NCBI GenBank assembly: GCA_023395255.1
Contig: JAEWZN010000011.1
Coordinates: 62,001-126,000 of the forward strand
Origin: Deferribacteres bacterium
GTDB taxonomy: Bacteria; Chrysiogenota; Deferribacteres; Deferribacterales; Geovibrionaceae
Reading direction: 5' to 3'
DNA: 64,000 nucleotides
The translations under genes and the position numbers were made by a program. Below, in pieces: positions 52,677 to 60,834 of this stretch (within the stretch, counting starts at the first letter, position 1; each line of letters starts with the position of its first letter). The notes under the pieces were generated by a model. That model saw only the letters and a program-made list of their open reading frames with translations, ran no database searches and was not told where the DNA came from.

Positions 52677-53333
52677 CTAAACCGTGTACCAGTCTGTGCC
52701 GTTTGAGATTATCTGCACCCTGTCCCACTGGGCGGAAAGCAGAATATCCGCACTCTGGGTATCTATGAGCTCACCGGAACCGGCGGACACACGCACCGCC
52801 GCTCCGCCCGCATCTATGCGCTTTATCATAAACACCCGTCCTGCATTTGCTGCCGGCGCGGGCAGGGTTATTTTTATGTCTGCTATTCCGGCGTTAACCA
52901 TCACAGCCCTTTCCGCACCTGTCATGGCGTAGTTTGCCGCCTTCACGCTCACAGTGCCGATGCGCTCCGTCTGTGCCGCATTTGCCTTGAGATCTATCTC
53001 GGCCTCAAGCTCGTTCAGCTTCCCGGCGGTTATCACATGGGCTATCCGGCTGCCCGCTGGCCAGTTCCGCTTCTGTGTCTCCTCTTTTCCGCCGTAGCAG
53101 TTAAAGGAGCTTTCATAGCCTTCAAAACCGAAGGGAACCAGTTCAACAATCTCCCGCTCAGGATCATCCAGAGGGGAAGCCGTTCCTCCGCCCCATATCA
53201 CAGCCCTGAAACTGCCTGACTGGGAAAAGCCCGCATAATCCGTGACTGTGAGCTGCGCAGGCTGCACCGTTTGGTTCAGTTCATATGCCAGAGTGCTCAC
53301 GGCGAAGTTGGTATTTTTCAGAACAATTGCCAT
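52677..53333 (-). CDS. Phage fibre/appendage protein
   Basis: 218 residues. Residues about 45-105 match the common phage appendage pattern of ASPLDDPEREIVELV, then KRNWPAGSRIAHVITAGKLNELE, where the aspartate-proline and the WPAG/TAGKLNELE parts are conserved. Residues about 125-218 are a C-terminal beta domain ending WDRVQIISNGTDWYTV, a widespread fibre-tip module. It occupies the place where a Mu-like phage has the sheath gene. Confidence 0.65.
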   Translation of the reverse strand: MAIVLKNTNFAVSTLAYELNQTVQPAQLTVTDYAGFSQSGSFRAVIWGGGTASPLDDPEREIVELVPFGFEGYESSFNCYGGKEETQKRNWPAGSRIAHVITAGKLNELEAEIDLKANAAQTERIGTVSVKAANYAMTGAERAVMVNAGIADIKITLPAPAANAGRVFMIKRIDAGGAAVRVSAGSGELIDTQSADILLSAQWDRVQIISNGTDWYTV

Positions 53334-53337
53334 TTTT

Positions 53338-53718
53338 TTATCCTTTAAGTCTCAGTCTGAAATCTATCCGGCAGAGGTTCGCCCCCTTGCCGGAGGAGAG
53401 GCCGGAAACCCGCCAGAAGGCAGGGGAGAGTTCTCTCAATGCACCAAAAACCGCGTCCAGAACTTCACCCGTTGTTTTCACTGAGTTCTCCCCCCTGCCC
53501 GGAGCAGAGGTTTTAAGAACCACGGAAAAGACCGGTTCACGCCTGAGCGCACTTCCAGAAGGCTGCCCCTCCTCCCCTGTGTAAACCACGGCGGCTCCCG
53601 GTTCCCTCAAAATATCCTCCGCCGCCTTATCAGGCGGCCCGCCGTGGATAAGCACATGCCTGAATATGCCTGTAGCCTCCAGAAGTTCCGCTGTCATCCG
53701 TGCCGTTTCATAAACCAT
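53338..53718 (-). CDS. Tail completion protein, Mu gp37-like
   Basis: 126 residues from the ATG at 53718 (GAGG ten bases upstream); a TTG nine bases earlier is too close to it. It starts MVYETARMTAELLEA and contains the hydrophobic core AAVVYTGEE, the FSVVLKTSAPG strand and a final CRIDFRLRLKG. Size, position after the gp36-like gene and strand pattern fit DUF1834/gp37 joining proteins, which connect neck and tail. Assignment is moderate. Confidence 0.6.
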   Translation of the reverse strand: MVYETARMTAELLEATGIFRHVLIHGGPPDKAAEDILREPGAAVVYTGEEGQPSGSALRREPVFSVVLKTSAPGRGENSVKTTGEVLDAVFGALRELSPAFWRVSGLSSGKGANLCRIDFRLRLKG

Positions 53719-53740
53719 AGTTCCCAAACCTCATCTTTTA

Positions 53741-54085
53741 TCAGTCAAAGCCTTTCCAGCTTTCTTTCCCCTGGGCCGAAGCCGCATCGGGATAAACAGC
53801 AGGGGCGAGAGGCTTAAGCACAAGGACAGCCTCATCACGGTACTGCTCCGCCGTCACCCAGTCCGCCGAGTAGGAATAAAGCTCGCTCAGTGCTGCCTTC
53901 ACCACGGCAAGGCGTATAACGGAGTCGGATTCGTCAAAGTCCACACCGTAGCCCTCTGTTATCCCCTTCACTCTCTCCCTTCCGTTTTCCAGAAAGGTTT
54001 CGGCCACTGCGTCATCCCCGCCTGTTATCGCGTCAAAGTCCTCCGGCTGAATATGCTGTTTCAGTTCGTCAACCGTCAGTTCCAT
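53741..54085 (-). CDS. Head-tail joining protein, Mu gp36-like
   Basis: 114 residues, helical. MELTVDELKQHIQPEDFDAITG, then AETFLENGRERVKGITEGYG and a C-terminal VVKAALSELYSYSADWVTAEQYRDEA with the aromatic signature, fit DUF1320/gp36-type connector proteins. It lies directly downstream of the capsid gene, as in Mu. It supports a myovirus- or siphovirus-type origin. Confidence 0.7.
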   Translation of the reverse strand: MELTVDELKQHIQPEDFDAITGGDDAVAETFLENGRERVKGITEGYGVDFDESDSVIRLAVVKAALSELYSYSADWVTAEQYRDEAVLVLKPLAPAVYPDAASAQGKESWKGFD

Positions 54086-54089
54086 AGCG

Positions 54090-55076
54090 CTATTCCGTTA
54101 CCGTTGCCCAGTTTATTGCCCTTGTGTAAGGCACGGGGAGGGGTTTGCTCTCAGCCACAAGCTCGATTGAGGATGTGCGTTTGTCCTCAACGGGCTTCAC
54201 GAAAAAGGGCATTGAGACAAGGTTGCTGTCCAGATCGTCCAGAACCGCGTAAATGAGTTCAAAGGGAGCATCCATCGCAACAGCGAGGAGCTTTCCGTCA
54301 TCCACCACCTTAACAGGGCTGCCGGTTGCGGGGTCGATGTAGGCGGAGTTCATCAGCTCTATCCTGTAACCGCCGATGAGGATCGATTTTTCATCCATGG
54401 AGGCGATCACATTTCTGCCCTCGAATGCCTGAACAAGCTTGGAAAGAGCCATAAACGCCTTTTTGCCTGCCCAGAACCTTACTCCCTCGCCGTATCTGCT
54501 GGTTTCCTGAATGTCCGCTTCCATTTCGATGAGGGTTTCAAGGATGTCGTCGATCGCAACCTGAGAATGGTCCCAGAGGACTGACGGGGTGTAGGAGAGC
54601 GTGGAGCCGAAGTCCACCTCGTATGTTCCGTAGCCGCCGTCCATAACCATCGGGTAGCTTATTTTTCCGGTGAGGCTCTGAGCGGCCAGTGCCTCGGTGG
54701 AGGCGCGCACAACTCTTCTGAGTCTGTCGATTTTGTTATTGATGAGAAGCTGAACCCCTGTCCTGTCAAGGAGCTTGAAGTTATTAACCTCAACGCCGTT
54801 AAGCCTCTCTGAGGGTCTGAACGGCTGGGGCTCTATGTGGGTTATCTGCCCGGTGTCACCGTAAAGAGGTGTGGGTGCGGAGCCTCTTCTGCTTACCGCT
54901 ATATTTGTTATGGGCTGCTGGAGGTCACTCACCGCAACCGTGGGCAGGGGGTGATTTCTCCTCTTCTCCGTTCTGTAAACCGAGTCAAGAACGGGAGATT
55001 TAAGCTCCGGCATGTCCGTAAGGGTTCTTATCAGCGAATCCCTTGAAAAAAAGCTGCTTATGTCAAACTGAAGCAT
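54090..55076 (-). CDS. Phage major capsid protein, gpE type
   Basis: 328 residues. The N-terminal FDISSFFSRDSLIRTL, the LDSVYRTEKRRNHPLPTV stretch, EPQPFRPSERLNGVEVN and the C-terminal FFVKPVEDKRTSSIELVAESKPLPV are typical of the lambda gpE-like capsid family (Phage_cap_E, HK97 fold). It has AAGGAGG before the ATG. It is expected to form the head shell with the decoration protein next to it. Confidence 0.88.
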   Translation of the reverse strand: MLQFDISSFFSRDSLIRTLTDMPELKSPVLDSVYRTEKRRNHPLPTVAVSDLQQPITNIAVSRRGSAPTPLYGDTGQITHIEPQPFRPSERLNGVEVNNFKLLDRTGVQLLINNKIDRLRRVVRASTEALAAQSLTGKISYPMVMDGGYGTYEVDFGSTLSYTPSVLWDHSQVAIDDILETLIEMEADIQETSRYGEGVRFWAGKKAFMALSKLVQAFEGRNVIASMDEKSILIGGYRIELMNSAYIDPATGSPVKVVDDGKLLAVAMDAPFELIYAVLDDLDSNLVSMPFFVKPVEDKRTSSIELVAESKPLPVPYTRAINWATVTE

Positions 55077-55089
55077 GTTTCAAACCTCC

Positions 55090-55452
55090 TTAAAACGCCC
55101 AGATCTGCGTATTTGTTTCCAGCGCCTTCACCGCAGCCGTTTCAGCCTTGGCGCCGCCGTTTTTCAGTGCACTCCTGATAACCGTTCCGTGCACAAGAAC
55201 ACTTCCGAGGCTGTCCTTGCCCGTATCAACGGTGAAGATGCTCACCCCCACCGGAACAGAGAGCGTGCCTTCGTCCTGTGCGTCATAAAAGTCCGCTCTG
55301 CCGTCAGCATTGAGGGCAAGTATCTCCCCGGCTTCGATTTTTCCGTTGTCCGCCTTAAAAGGCATTACCTTCACCACCGCAGGGTGGCGGCCGTCAATTA
55401 TTCCGGCGGAACCCATGTCACGCCTGTCGATTACTCCGTCAAACTTTGCCAT
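55090..55452 (-). CDS. Head decoration protein, gpD type
   Basis: 120 residues. DRRDMGSAGIIDGRHPAVV, then IEAGEILALNADGRADFYD, PVGVSIFTVDT and VLVHGTVIRSAL follow the lambda gpD/HDPD beta pattern. It would stabilise the expanded capsid. It lies between the scaffold gene and the capsid gene, and AAGGAGGGG precedes the ATG. Confidence 0.8.
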   Translation of the reverse strand: MAKFDGVIDRRDMGSAGIIDGRHPAVVKVMPFKADNGKIEAGEILALNADGRADFYDAQDEGTLSVPVGVSIFTVDTGKDSLGSVLVHGTVIRSALKNGGAKAETAAVKALETNTQIWAF

Positions 55453-55464
55453 CTTCTCCCCTCC

Positions 55465-56148
55465 TTAAATTTTTCCGAAAATTCCCTTCGGCTCTGCCGA
55501 AACGCCCCTTTCGGGCAGGCTCATTTTTCCCGCCTTCACAGGCTCCGGCAGGGATGAAAAAACATCCTTCAGCACACTCACCGCGTCCGCCTCGTGACCG
55601 TCTGCGAAGTTCACAGTACCTTCAAGGTTTTCCGCAAACTCCATCACAAGCTCCAGCTTGGCGGCGGGGATTTTCCCCTCGCATGCGCATCTGAGATCGC
55701 TGAGTTTTTTCTCCCTCTTTTCCCTGCGGAGTGCTTCAAGCTCGCTGAAATAAGCGGGTATGGCTCCTGCAAAGGTCAGGAAATCGCCGCTGTCCCCCAT
55801 CTCCACAACCTCAAGGCCGCGTATCTTAGGCGGCAGAGCGCCCAGAAACGCAAGGTGGTGCAGGTAAAGCCTGCCGTCTGCGTCCCTCTTTGCGCCTATT
55901 GACCAGTTGCGGTATTCCCCCTTTTCATAGGCTTCCATGAGCCAGTCCCCCAGCTCCGCCTCCCCCATGAGAACCCCTTTTTCCGCCCAGATATTTTTCA
56001 CCCATCCGGCGGCGGGCATATTTCCGGCTATCTCGTGCCCCACAGTTACGGGCACTTTACCGCCGAAGCTTTTCTCCATCTGCTCCAGATCCGCCTCGGT
56101 AAGGGTCACCTCGCCGTATCTGCCTGTTTTAGCCATTTCAAGAATCAT
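55465..56148 (-). CDS. Capsid scaffold/protease, Mu gpI-like
   Basis: 227 residues from the ATG at 56148, six bases after AAGGAGG; an upstream in-frame extension lacks such a site. KTGRYGEVTLTEADLEQMEKSFGG at the start is shown here in parts (GRYGEVTLTEADLEQM), with VPVTVGHEI, PAAGWVKNIW and LMEAYEKGEYRNWSIGAKRD carrying the family's conserved His and Ser positions. A charged C-terminal scaffold tail follows (EALRREKREKKLSDL). First gene of the phage block; no promoter is obvious. Confidence 0.75.
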   Translation of the reverse strand: MILEMAKTGRYGEVTLTEADLEQMEKSFGGKVPVTVGHEIAGNMPAAGWVKNIWAEKGVLMGEAELGDWLMEAYEKGEYRNWSIGAKRDADGRLYLHHLAFLGALPPKIRGLEVVEMGDSGDFLTFAGAIPAYFSELEALRREKREKKLSDLRCACEGKIPAAKLELVMEFAENLEGTVNFADGHEADAVSVLKDVFSSLPEPVKAGKMSLPERGVSAEPKGIFGKI

Positions 56149-56201
56149 CACATTCCTCCTTAGCCGATGAGGGAATATAAACATTTAACAAACAATACTT
56201 G

Positions 56202-56235
56202 TTACAGCGTGTAATAATTACAGAAATTAACTGTA
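56202..56235. promoter_or_regulatory. Two phased palindromes upstream of the phage block
   Basis: TTACA-GCG-TGTAA (56202-56214) and TACAG-N7-CTGTA (56219-56235) have centres 19 bases apart, nearly two helical turns. They lie between the phage operon (minus) and a TPR lipoprotein gene (plus), where they could repress either. No phage repressor gene is in the window. Confidence 0.5.
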
Positions 56236-56310
56236 TAAATTCTTATAAAAAACTTCTGTTATTTGTGAACAAGGGGTAATATTATTAATGAAGCCGAATA
56301 TGGAGATATT

Positions 56311-57267
56311 ATGAGACTTTATATATTGATCACGGCGGCAGCCCTTGCAGCATGTGCGCCAAAAGCCGCTGTTGAGTTTAAGAAAAACGGACAGGAAGCC
56401 CTCGCATCCGGCAATGCCGCTCTGGCTGCGGGGTATTTTGAAAAAGCCGTGCAGGAGCACGATTCCGGCGAAAACAGAACCTTATTGGGAGATGCCTACT
56501 TTGCCATGAAGGAATATGACAAAGCCTTTTATGAATACACCAGAGCACTGGGCAGAAATAAAAACACCCCCTACCTGCACTACAGAAGAGGGGAAATCCT
56601 TTTCTTACTCGGAAAATACAATGACGCTGTCATGGAACTTGATGAAGCGCTGACTCAGAAACCGAAGACCTATGCACGGGCAAATACCCTGACAGGCCTT
56701 GCATATGCCGAACTTGGGAACACCAGACAGGCATTCTTCTACCTGAACAGAGGAATAGAAGCTCAGGGCGAAAGTGCTGAGGCTTACCTCGGCAGGGCAA
56801 AAGCATATATGAAATCCGGAAGCCCCGAACAGGCCATAGTGGACGTGACCCGCGCCATACAGATTGACCCTAAAAATGCCGAAAGCTACTTCCTGCGGGC
56901 GCAGGTGCTCTTTGCTGTTTCAAAAACCGGTGACGGAATCAGGGATCTGGAAACGGCAATTATTCTGGATCATACTATGGAAAAAGCCTTTTCTCAGGCT
57001 GCATGGGTTCTCTCCACCCACCCTGACCCCTATTTCAGGAACGGGGCAAAGGCTGTGCTCTACGGACGCAAGGCCTACGCACTGAAACCGGATAACGAAA
57101 ACGCAATCAGGCTTGCCGCCGCTTATGCGGAAAATGACGAATTTGACAAAGCTGTCTCAGTCATTGATGAACAAATCTCCGGGGAAAAGGATCTTGTGGA
57201 GGTGGACGGACTCAGGGTCTGGAAGGAAATGTACGGCAAGGGAATAAAATACAGACGAGATAAATAG
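56311..57267 (+). CDS. TPR-repeat lipoprotein
   Basis: 318 residues. A short signal peptide ends in LAAC (Cys about 15), giving a lipoprotein. About eight TPR units follow, for example GQEALASGNAALAAGYFEKA, DAYFAMKEYDKAFYEYTRAL, HYRRGEILFLLGKYNDAVMEL and AKAYMKSGSPEQAIVDVTRA. It probably scaffolds an outer-membrane or periplasmic complex (PilF/NlpI style). GGAG precedes the ATG. The phage block lies immediately upstream on the other strand. Confidence 0.85.
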   Translation: MRLYILITAAALAACAPKAAVEFKKNGQEALASGNAALAAGYFEKAVQEHDSGENRTLLGDAYFAMKEYDKAFYEYTRALGRNKNTPYLHYRRGEILFLLGKYNDAVMELDEALTQKPKTYARANTLTGLAYAELGNTRQAFFYLNRGIEAQGESAEAYLGRAKAYMKSGSPEQAIVDVTRAIQIDPKNAESYFLRAQVLFAVSKTGDGIRDLETAIILDHTMEKAFSQAAWVLSTHPDPYFRNGAKAVLYGRKAYALKPDNENAIRLAAAYAENDEFDKAVSVIDEQISGEKDLVEVDGLRVWKEMYGKGIKYRRDK

Positions 57268-57355
57268 GGTTGCCCGAAACGGCAAGCTGTGTTAATTTTC
57301 AGACTGTATTATTTTCTTCCGTAAGATAATCTGCTGATAAGGAAATCTAAGCCGT

Positions 57356-58357
57356 ATGTACGATCTTTTCAAAGAAGATTTTCTGGTTACGGGCGAAAAA
57401 GCCGATATGCTCCGGCAGAAGATGTGGGGCAAAAAGGTTTTTTATGTCAATAACCTCCATATAAACTACACTGACATATGCGTGAGTAAGTGCCGCTTCT
57501 GCGCCTTTGCCAAGGATGAAGGCGATGAAACAGCCGTGTTCATGGATGTGGATGACATTATAAAATATGTCGCCGCCAAGGCTCCGAGCGCAAGCGAGCT
57601 TCATATTGTCGGCGGTCTGCACCCTTCAAAAAAATTCAGCTACTACACAGATATGGTAAAAGGGCTGAAAACCGCTTTCCCCGAAAAAACGATCAAAGGG
57701 TTCAGCGCGGTTGAAATAGACTATTTTGCGTCCATATCCGGGCTTTCTTTGCCTGAAGTGCTGAGAAATCTCAAAAACGCAGGGCTTGAAATGATGCCGG
57801 GCGGCGGGGCTGAGATATTTGAACCGAGGGTGCGTAAAGAGATATGCCCTGAAAAAATACCTGCGGAAAGATGGCTTGAGGTGCATGAAACAGCCCACAG
57901 GGAAGGGATTTTCACCAACGCCACCATGCTCTACGGTCACATTGAAACCGGAGAGGACAAGATGCGCCATCTTGAAAAAATCCGTGAACTTCAGGAGAAA
58001 ACGGGCGGCTTTCTGGCATTTATACCCCTTTCTTTCCACCCGCAGAACACTTTCCTGAGCCATATAAAACCCTCAACAGGCATGGACGACCTCATGACAG
58101 TGGCTGTCAGCCGCCTTGTTCTGGACAATGTGCCCCACATAAAAGCATACTGGGTTATGCTGGGCGAGAAGACAGCACAGGTCGCCCTCCGTTTCGGCGC
58201 GGATGACCTTGACGGAACCATAATAAAAGAGAACATTACCCACGCCGCCGGCGCAACAAGCAGCGCAGGGCTCACGGAGGACGAACTGAAAAATATGATA
58301 ATCTCAGCGGGGCTTGAGCCTGTGAAACGCGATGCTTTCTACAGGACGATAAGCTGA
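57356..58357 (+). CDS. mqnE: Aminofutalosine synthase MqnE (radical SAM)
   Basis: 333 residues, a little shorter than usual at the N-terminus. The radical SAM cluster is CVSKCRFCAF near residue 42, and GGLHPSKKFSYY and MMPGGGAEIFEPRVR are typical of MqnE, the first enzyme of the futalosine menaquinone pathway after MqnA. MqnC is the close alternative; the sequence HINYTDICVSKCRFCAF and GGGAEIF favour MqnE. It supplies menaquinone for anaerobic respiration. The start has AAGGAA 11 bases upstream. Confidence 0.82.
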   Translation: MYDLFKEDFLVTGEKADMLRQKMWGKKVFYVNNLHINYTDICVSKCRFCAFAKDEGDETAVFMDVDDIIKYVAAKAPSASELHIVGGLHPSKKFSYYTDMVKGLKTAFPEKTIKGFSAVEIDYFASISGLSLPEVLRNLKNAGLEMMPGGGAEIFEPRVRKEICPEKIPAERWLEVHETAHREGIFTNATMLYGHIETGEDKMRHLEKIRELQEKTGGFLAFIPLSFHPQNTFLSHIKPSTGMDDLMTVAVSRLVLDNVPHIKAYWVMLGEKTAQVALRFGADDLDGTIIKENITHAAGATSSAGLTEDELKNMIISAGLEPVKRDAFYRTIS

Positions 58358-58359
58358 CG

Positions 58360-59175
58360 ATGGCCGAGTTCATTTTCCTCAACCCCACCCCTAACCTGCT
58401 GAAAGTTGCGGACTATGTGAAGTTCTCCGGAAGAAGCGTGCGGATCGCCTCCAACAACCAGTTTCCGCCCATAACCTCCGCCAATATCCATTTTTTCCAC
58501 GGCGGAACATACTCCACAGCAAGAAAAAACCCGAACCCGAAGGAAGTGCCTGCGGATTTCTGCATGAAAATGAAGAAAAACATCTTCAACTTCCTCTACG
58601 GAAGAAAAATCCGCAGCGAACTTGCCGCACTGGGCGAAAGCTTCGGGCACGGTAATATAACCGACCTCTGTCTGATGAAAACTCAGGGAGTTTATTCCTA
58701 CGATATAAAAAGCACTCAGGATGAATCCGTCACCCACCAGACTCTCCTGAACGAATACCCTAACTCGTTCATTGTGACCGGCTACATGGAATCACTGAGC
58801 GGAACTGAAAAAATGCAGATGTACGATACTGATTTCAGCCTCCGTGAAGCCTTCGGGAATGATTTTTTTGTGGTCTTCACCAAAAATGACAGAATAGAGG
58901 TCTGTGCCCACGGAAACAGGCTTATAACAGTGGGAAGGAAAAACACCGAGCATATCAATGCACTGGCGGAAACATTCCCCATGCTGAAACAGTTCTCTTT
59001 CAAGAGAGTTAAAGAACTGGTAATATCAAGAAACAGGCAGCCGTGGGCGTACAAGGTGATAGACAAGCGCATAATTCTGCTGAACGATTTCAGCTATTTC
59101 AGCCTTTCCCTCAAGCTGCCGGATTTATGGTATGAAAAGGCAGGCAGGCTGTTATGTTCAGAAAAGCTGCGGTAG
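58360..59175 (+). CDS. Unknown protein between mqnE and a MEMO gene
   Basis: 271 residues; I recognise no family. It starts two bases after mqnE and overlaps the MEMO gene by 22 bases, so the three are translated as a unit. It has no signal peptide or membrane segment. Landmarks: FHGGTYSTARKN near 48, a run of His/Phe/Tyr, FVVFTKNDRIEVCAHGNRLITVGR near 170, and Lys-rich helices near 70 and 220. It is not MqnA or MqnD by motifs. The placement suggests a role in quinone or radical SAM chemistry, unproven. Confidence 0.75.
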   Translation: MAEFIFLNPTPNLLKVADYVKFSGRSVRIASNNQFPPITSANIHFFHGGTYSTARKNPNPKEVPADFCMKMKKNIFNFLYGRKIRSELAALGESFGHGNITDLCLMKTQGVYSYDIKSTQDESVTHQTLLNEYPNSFIVTGYMESLSGTEKMQMYDTDFSLREAFGNDFFVVFTKNDRIEVCAHGNRLITVGRKNTEHINALAETFPMLKQFSFKRVKELVISRNRQPWAYKVIDKRIILLNDFSYFSLSLKLPDLWYEKAGRLLCSEKLR

Positions 59176-59945
59176 CAGGACTTTTTTACCCGTCATCCTC
59201 AGAGGAAGCAAAAAGGTTCATCTCAGAAAACCTGACAGACGCGCCTCCCGCTGAAGCTCTGGCGGTTATGCTCCCCCATGCGGGCTGGGTGTATTCCGGC
59301 AGAACGGCGGTCAAAACTGCGTCAATGGTAAAAATCCCGGACAAGGTAATATTAGTCGGCCCCAATCACACAGGCATGGGCGCGCGCATCTCCGTTTATC
59401 CGGAAGGAAGCTGGGAAACCCCCTTCGGCGATGTGCGGATTGATGCCGCAACAGCCTCCAAACTAACATCCTCCAAGCTCTGTACCGCGGACACAGCGGC
59501 GCATATCAATGAGCATTCTCTGGAAGTTATTGTCCCCATACTGAAATACTTAAACCCGGATGTGCGGATAACCCCCGTTACAGTAATGGGGCTGAGTATG
59601 GAGACATGCGCTGCGCTTGGGGAACTTCTCGCTTCCGTCTGCGATGATGAAACACTTGTTGCGGTAAGCTCTGACATGAACCATTTTGAGAATGCGTCCG
59701 TTACGGAAAGGAAGGATGCTGCCGCTCTTCAAGCTGTTCTCGCGCTTGATGAAAAAGCGCTTGCAAGAACTGTGTCCGGGATGAATATTTCTATGTGCGG
59801 GGCTGTTCCCGCCGCTGCCGCCATCTGTTACTGCAAACTGAAAGGCTGCACAAAAACTGAGCTCACCGAGCACACCCACAGCGGTTACGTAAGCGGCGAC
59901 TATGACAGGGTTGTCGGCTACGCCGGTGTTATTTTTCATAAATAA
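59154..59945 (+). CDS. MEMO family protein (AmmeMemoRadiSam system protein B)
   Basis: 263 residues. MFRKAAVAGLFYPSS, MLPHAGWVYSGRTA, GPNHTGMG, NEHSLEVIVPIL, VAVSSDMNHF and MCGAVPAAA are the conserved MEMO motifs, with His residues and a Cys that bind iron or copper in known members. In bacteria this protein often occurs with an AMMECR1 domain and a radical SAM enzyme. Here its radical SAM neighbour is mqnE. Substrate unknown. Confidence 0.9.
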   Translation: MFRKAAVAGLFYPSSSEEAKRFISENLTDAPPAEALAVMLPHAGWVYSGRTAVKTASMVKIPDKVILVGPNHTGMGARISVYPEGSWETPFGDVRIDAATASKLTSSKLCTADTAAHINEHSLEVIVPILKYLNPDVRITPVTVMGLSMETCAALGELLASVCDDETLVAVSSDMNHFENASVTERKDAAALQAVLALDEKALARTVSGMNISMCGAVPAAAAICYCKLKGCTKTELTEHTHSGYVSGDYDRVVGYAGVIFHK

Positions 59946-59960
59946 ATCAAGGATGATGCA

Positions 59961-60830
59961 ATGAAAGTCAAAAGCGCTGTTTTCCCCGTGGCAGGTTTCG
60001 GAACAAGGCTCCTGCCGGCAACAAAGGCGATCCCCAAGGAGATGGTGACGCTGATCGATAAGCCCCTTATCCAGTACGGGGTGGAAGAAGCGCTGAACGG
60101 CGGTATTGACCGCATTATCTTTGTCACAGGACGCACAAAGAAATCCATGGAAGACCACTTTGACCGTGACCCGAACCTTGAGGCGGCACTGGCTGAGGCG
60201 GGCAAGGAAGAACTGCTCCGGGAAGTGCGCAAGATCTCTGATATGTGCGATGTCGTGTATATCCGCCAGAAGGAGCCCAGAGGTCTGGGGCATGCTGTGC
60301 TGTGCGCGAAGGATATTGTGGGGCGTGACCCTTTCGCAGTGATACTGCCGGATGACATTATTCTCTCAAAAAAATCGGTCATAGGAGAAATGACAAAGGA
60401 ATTTGACAAGGTGAAGGCGCCCGTGATCTCCATAATGCAGGTTCCCCTCACCGATACCCACAAATACGGAATAGTCAAAGTTGAAAAGCAGATAGATGAA
60501 AGACTGTACAAACTCGGCTATATGGTTGAAAAACCAAAGACCAACCCGCCGAGCGACCTTGCCATTATAGGCAGATACATACTGACTCCGGAAATAATGG
60601 ATGAGCTGGAAAACACCGCAGCAGGTGCGGGGAACGAGATCCAGCTTACGGATGCCATACATGCGGTTGCGGAAAAAAGCGGTGTCTACGGCTACCGCTT
60701 CGAAGGGCAGAGGTTTGACTGCGGCAATAAGCACGGCCTGATAGAGGCCACAGTCCATTTCGCCCTTTCAAGGGATGACACCAGAGATGCCATGATGGAT
60801 TTAATGTCGGTTCTTTGCAGAACAAGGTGA
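59961..60830 (+). CDS. galU: UTP--glucose-1-phosphate uridylyltransferase GalU
   Basis: 289 residues. VFPVAGFGTRLLPATKAIPKEM at the start (given as GFGTRLLPATKAIPKEM), IFVTGRTKKSMEDHFD, PRGLGHAVLCAK, FAVILPDDII and FDCGNKHGLIEA are standard for GalU. It makes UDP-glucose for surface polysaccharides. AAGGATG precedes the ATG; hsp20 follows after four bases. Confidence 0.95.
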   Translation: MKVKSAVFPVAGFGTRLLPATKAIPKEMVTLIDKPLIQYGVEEALNGGIDRIIFVTGRTKKSMEDHFDRDPNLEAALAEAGKEELLREVRKISDMCDVVYIRQKEPRGLGHAVLCAKDIVGRDPFAVILPDDIILSKKSVIGEMTKEFDKVKAPVISIMQVPLTDTHKYGIVKVEKQIDERLYKLGYMVEKPKTNPPSDLAIIGRYILTPEIMDELENTAAGAGNEIQLTDAIHAVAEKSGVYGYRFEGQRFDCGNKHGLIEATVHFALSRDDTRDAMMDLMSVLCRTR

Positions 60831-60834
60831 AACA

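Larger units (their letters stand above)
44438..56148 (-). mobile_element. Incomplete Mu-like prophage or domesticated phage structural cluster
   Basis: Fifteen minus-strand genes packed with gaps of 0-22 bases. From the upstream end they are scaffold/protease (gpI-like), decoration protein, major capsid protein, gp36-like and gp37-like joining proteins, then structural and fibre proteins, a hub-like and a spike-like protein, M15 endolysin, small membrane protein, propeller fibre and a last small protein. Not found: transposase or integrase, repressor, terminase, portal, sheath, tube, tape measure. No frame is broken. Edges are the first and last gene; true element ends are not identified. 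Confidence 0.8.

Noticed and set aside
44232-56310. tRNA-Leu as attachment site with attL/attR around the phage block
   Set aside because: No copy of the tRNA 3' end is found near 56149-56310, and no integrase gene is present. It remains possible only if the right end was lost.
58360-59175. Unknown gene after mqnE as mqnA or mqnD
   Set aside because: It lacks the periplasmic-binding-protein-like motifs of MqnA/MqnD; only the location suggested it.
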